The notes beneath the pieces are model-generated. The model was not told the DNA's origin. It was given only the letters and a program-made list of their open reading frames with translations, and made no database searches. Position numbers and translations under genes: made by a program. A stretch of DNA of 64,000 bases from Amphibalanus amphitrite. Lineage: Eukaryota > Arthropoda > Thecostraca > Balanomorpha > Balanidae. Below, in pieces: positions 60,755 through 64,000 of this stretch. The DNA lies in assembly GCF_019059575.1 (NCBI RefSeq), contig NW_024881618.1, positions 62,001 to 126,000 of the forward strand, given 5' to 3'. How positions within the stretch are numbered: position 1 is the stretch's first letter; each line of letters opens with the position of its first letter.

Positions 60755-61026
60755 GTTTCTCTCCCCCCCCCCCTATGTGTTAGTTTCTCTCCCCGATCAG
60801 CCAGCGTCTCATCCTGATATCCCTGCAACTCCTCCTGATCTCCCCGTATCTTCCCGTGTCTCCTCCTGATCTCCCCGTGTCTCCCCATGTCTCCCCTGAT
60901 CTCCCCGTGTCTCACTGTGTCTCCTCCTGTTCTCTCAGTGTCTCCCCCTGATCTCCACGTGTCTCCCTGTGGCTCATCCTGTTCTCCCCGTGTCTCCCCC
61001 TGATCTCCCCGTGTCTCCCCTCCCCA
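60755..61026 (+). repeat. CTCCCCGTGTCTC pyrimidine-rich minisatellite before an acceptor
   Basis: Imperfect units of CTCCCCGTGTCTCC and CTCCTGATCTCC run up to the acceptor of the next exon (CTCCCCTCCCCAG at 61027). On the sense strand the array is a very long pyrimidine-rich tract. Confidence 0.9.
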
Positions 61027-61027
61027 G

Positions 61028-61672
61028 ACGAGAAGATCACCACCTCCGTGGAGGCCTCCGTGCGCACCATGACCAACACCATCCAGGACACGCTGCGCCG
61101 CTTCGAGACGCGCCTGATGACCATCGAGCACCAGCTGGAGGGCGGCCAGAATGCGCCGATGGCACGCAGCAGCCGCTACCAGGCGCTCTGCAGCGAGTCT
61201 CACGAGCGCAGTCTGCAGCAGGGCGTCGAGCGTATCACGGCCATCCTCAGCTCGGTCACCGAGAGGGTCGGCGAGGCGCGCGACGCCAGCTCTGAGGCCC
61301 AGCAGGGCGTCCAGAGACTCAACGACCGGCTGCCCAAGGTCGAGGACAACATCAAGAAGGAGCTGGAGCACTCGGTGACCGTGATGGAGACGGGCGTGAA
61401 GCGCCAGCTGCAGGCGATGCAGCTGGAGGCGGCGGCGGCAGCGGCGGCGCGGGACACCCGCGTCGTCCCCACGCAGGCCGTGCCGCAGACGACGCCGGCC
61501 ACATGTGACGGCGACAGCCTGCTCTCGTCCTTCAAGCGGATGGAGTCGTCGCTGACATGGCAGATGAACAAGGTGGAGAACCTGCTGCTGGCGGGCGCGG
61601 AGGGCGGCGCACCGCCGGCAGGGCGGCATCAGATCGACAGGGAGGCGGCACACCAGGTCGAACCGCTGAGCA
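61028..61672 (+). CDS. fibrinogen-domain secreted protein, exon 3 (coiled coil)
   Basis: A large 645-base exon encoding 215 residues with heptad-like spacing: SVRTMTNTIQDTLRRFETRL, then QQGVERITAILSSVTERV, then VQRLNDRLPKVEDNIKKELE. It ends with an Ala-rich and Pro-rich part and a second helix (LLSSFKRMESSLTWQMNKVE). This is the parallel coiled-coil oligomerisation region seen N-terminal to fibrinogen domains in angiopoietins, scabrous and related arthropod proteins. The acceptor CCTCCCCAG ends at 61027 and the donor is AGCA|GTGAGT at 61672; both ends are phase 1. Codon third positions are strongly G/C, unlike the flanking introns, which supports coding. Confidence 0.9.
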
Positions 61673-62259
61673 GTGAGTATCCCGTCCATGTAGTCTACAT
61701 TGGCCCTCCACCCTACCCGGTCCGTGTTCAAGGAAGGGTGGATGCGGGGCGCTGCAGCCAATGATTGTTTTAGGAAATGGATAATGATGCTCACGCGCCG
61801 GCAGAGAAGTGTATAGTCATACCGAGGGATTGTCTAATCCTTCCGTGACGTGGGGATATGCTGGTAAACCGAAGTGCTCGAGCGTTCTATATTAACTTAT
61901 TGACCTTACAAGATATGCCAGCCTCGGTATTTAAATGCAGCCAATATCTGCAGCATAATGCAGGATCCGGGTTTTATCCAGCCTAGCTTGTGGTTAAGGA
62001 AATGCGCTTCAAAGTGGATAAGTGTGCCTTTTCAAATCTTATCCCTTATGATACTGTTTTACTCCAAACTTTCTCGCCGCATAATTACGGGAGTTTCCGA
62101 AAAGGTATTTATTCCGCACCCCTCATCAGTCGTTGCATTTAGTCCTACCCAGAAGTCCTTCTGTCGATGGTAACTTCCACGACTGGACGTGTGTCGGTGG
62201 TAAAATTTCCCCGTTATCGGTCACGCACATGTCGACGTCGTTACCCGTCTCGTCTCCAG
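61673..62259 (+). other. intron 3 of the fibrinogen-domain gene
   Basis: A plain intron of 587 bases with no repeats recognised. Confidence 0.7.
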
Positions 62260-62433
62260 GGAGCCCCGACTCGCTGAAGAGCTGTGCCGAGCTGTACGAC
62301 AGCGGAATGCGTACCAGCGGCCTGTACACCATCCGACCGGGCCAGGTCAAGGTGCGCGTCTTCTGCGACATGAACTCGGAGGGCGGCGGCTGGACCGTGT
62401 TCCAGCAGCGAGGACCGCACCTCAAACGGGAAG
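62260..62433 (+). CDS. fibrinogen-domain secreted protein, exon 4 (start of fibrinogen C-terminal domain)
   Basis: Encodes SPDSLKSCAELYDSGMRTSG, then LYTIRPG, VRVFCDMNSEGGGWTVFQQR, the canonical N-terminal signature of a fibrinogen C-terminal domain (C..ly..G...G.Y.i.P......v.C.M...GGGWTv.Q.R), with the first two cysteines. The acceptor TCGTCTCCAG ends at 62259 and the donor is GAAG|GTAGGT at 62433; both ends are phase 1. Confidence 0.95.
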
Positions 62434-62811
62434 GTAGGTCACGACCGGATCTGTGGCAGGTCACTTTAGGCCCTAGGCCAAGCTATTTGCATTCTGCCGG
62501 GTTATTGCATCCTGGCCAAGAGCAGCTCGGCGTACTGATGCTGGTTTTGGGAAAATTGGCACAATATCTACTCGATAGTCAAGACTCGAACGTGCCCTTT
62601 CACATGGATGGGAGAAATGTGAACTGCAAGGTGTGCAGCGCTGGTAACAGGATTGCTGAGTGTGGAAAGTAAAAAAAAACGTATTCACAAAAGTGGTACT
62701 CCTTCTATAGGAACCGAACGGAAATAACATAAAAAGTTTACCATACTTTATTATGAAAGGAATAAAACATCGATGTGCGATTAACTCCAGACTTACATCT
62801 CCCCTCTTTAG
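62434..62811 (+). other. intron 4 of the fibrinogen-domain gene
   Basis: A plain intron of 378 bases. An open frame that runs on from exon 4 is intronic read-through. No repeats recognised. Confidence 0.75.
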
Positions 62812-63045
62812 ACTTTTTCCGTGACTGGGAGGCCTACAAGACGGGTTTCGGTGACCCTGAAGGCGAGTACTGGCTGGGCAACCAGCACCTTCACGAGCTG
62901 ACCTCGGACGGTCGGCCGCACGTGCTCCGGATCGATATGTTGGACTGGAGCGGCGAGCGTACCTACGTGCAGTACGACAACTTCAGCGTGGCAGATGAGG
63001 AGGACAAGTTCCGCATTAACCTGGGCGCCTTCTCCGGCGACACCG
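62812..63045 (+). CDS. fibrinogen-domain secreted protein, exon 5 (middle of fibrinogen domain)
   Basis: Encodes DFFRDWEAYKTGFGDPEGEY, WLGNQHLHELTSDG, VLRIDMLDWSGERTYVQYDN and FSVADEEDKFRINLGAFSGD. The dFxrdWeaYk.GFGd..GEyWLGn..lh.LT pattern is diagnostic of the fibrinogen C-terminal domain. The acceptor CCCTCTTTAG ends at 62811 and the donor is ACCG|GTGAGT at 63045; both ends are phase 1 (234 bases). The remaining part of the domain, with the calcium site and last cysteine pair, is not in the window. Five exons give about 424 residues. The layout fits angiopoietin-like/scabrous-like proteins; which one is undecided. Confidence 0.95.
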
Positions 63046-63229
63046 GTGAGTGGCACAGGGGACGGTATAAGAGACACCGGTGAGTGACACAGGGGGCGGT
63101 CAGGGGCACCGGTGAGTGACACAGGGGACGGTACAGGGACGCTGGTGAGTTACACAGGGGACGGTACAGGGGCACCGGTGAGTGACACAGGGGACGGTAC
63201 AGGGGCACCGGTGAGTGACACAGGGATGG
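63042..63229 (+). repeat. 32-34 bp minisatellite that copies the exon 5 splice donor
   Basis: Six units with core GGCACCGGTGAGTGACACAG. Donor-like G|GTGAGT sites have their GT at 63046 (the real donor), 63080, 63112, 63145, 63178 and 63211. The array starts inside the last codons of the exon. Confidence 0.93.
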
Positions 63230-64000
63230 TCTAGGGTGTCAGGGCAGGGCAGGTCAGGTGGCACGGCATGTATGTCACTCGCAAATGTCAGGTTTACCTA
63301 CCATTTTTCAAGTGACCAGGGAATTAGCCATACATCTTACGCCCGGGAAGTGGGAACATTTCCGATGGCATTAAGGACTGTTGGGAAGCAAATACTGAAC
63401 GGGCTGAGCACTGGGCAGTCTATTTGTTTAGCTCGCTTTCCGTACTATTTTAATGCTCGCCTTCCACTTATATATTTCAATGATTCCTATGCACTTGCTT
63501 TTATGTATTTTTCTTTTCCTTTAAAATCGCAGATCACTAGGCCTAAGTGCTTGTCATTACTGCGCGGCCAAATAAAAGATACCACGTTCAGCAAAGTGAC
63601 GGCGATGCGACGGCTTGCTGTTGTACTTACCTCCATTTCGGCCGCTCATTAATCCCAAAAGCTCCTTTACGGCGTGGCCTGATCCGCGCTTCCTCATTAC
63701 CGGCCACGGTGCTCTGCGCATTATCACAACACCGCGGCTAAAGAGCCGAGCGGGTACACTCGGATCGAAGCAAACAGAGTATGTATGGAGCAGTTTAACC
63801 ATCTCAGCGCCCAGATAATCTGCTGGACCGGTTTTGCAGAGTGGCTGGGGCTGCACGGGCGGGCGGGCGGATCGGCCCATTCTGACCGCTGATGGTGTCA
63901 CCGGCTGTGGTCTGGATTGCTCCCAGTCGCGGCGGCAGTAAACCGCCTCAGCAGGGGGCAGAGCGCTAAGACGGCGGGCGGATTTCCGACCGGATGTTTT
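63230..64000. other. intron sequence, no further exon recognised
   Basis: No segment resembling the rest of a fibrinogen domain is visible on the plus strand. Short frames here lack domains. The last 150 bases are GC-rich. Confidence 0.5.

Overview
The window is eukaryotic, from an invertebrate animal and most likely an arthropod. Both recognisable host genes are split into small exons with GT-AG introns, long introns are packed with transposons, and CT/GA microsatellites and G/C runs are frequent. A crustacean is my best guess; the sequence does not prove a taxon.

Left part (about 2-17.7 kb, minus strand): the 5' portion of a discoidin domain receptor gene (Ddr-like, a collagen-receptor tyrosine kinase). 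Seven exons were reconstructed: exon 1 (17628-17715), 2 (10711-10816), 3 (10202-10430), 4 (8611-8749), 5 (4423-4599), 6 (3654-3787) and 7 (2016-2223). Together they encode a signal peptide, the discoidin domain and the discoidin-like domain, about 360 residues with consistent phases. The membrane segment and kinase would lie beyond base 1. The introns hold a LINE fragment inside a MITE, large CT/GA arrays and two near-identical TTAA-flanked repeats.

Middle part (about 17.7-50 kb): no host gene was recognised. It contains GC-rich spacer, minisatellites, and an 8.3 kb Ty3/Gypsy element (26950-35247) with equal-length 283 bp LTRs and an ATTG target duplication. Its gag-pol frame is split inside the first zinc knuckle by a 2.2 kb non-autonomous DNA transposon (28315-30524). 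That transposon has 33 bp inverted repeats beginning CACTATG and a 5 bp target duplication, which points to the Transib superfamily. Several non-coding repeats bounded by TTAA and carrying G-run/C-run ends are also here.

Right part (about 50-64 kb, plus strand): the 5' portion of a secreted coiled-coil/fibrinogen-domain gene (angiopoietin/scabrous-like layout). Exons are at 55826-55922 (signal peptide), 60436-60558, 61028-61672 (coiled coil), 62260-62433 and 62812-63045 (first half of the fibrinogen domain). All internal junctions are phase 1. The rest of the domain lies beyond the window. Its first coding intron contains two long hairpins and several TIR elements. Just upstream is a compact internally deleted LTR element (53735-55520).

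Most unusual patterns: (i) tandem repeats that have copied real splice sites at three exon junctions in the two host genes; (ii) a diverse family of TTAA-bounded, poly-G-ended, AGGTCA-dense non-coding elements; (iii) a RAG-signal-like Transib insertion in a gag zinc knuckle; (iv) intronic near-perfect hairpins.
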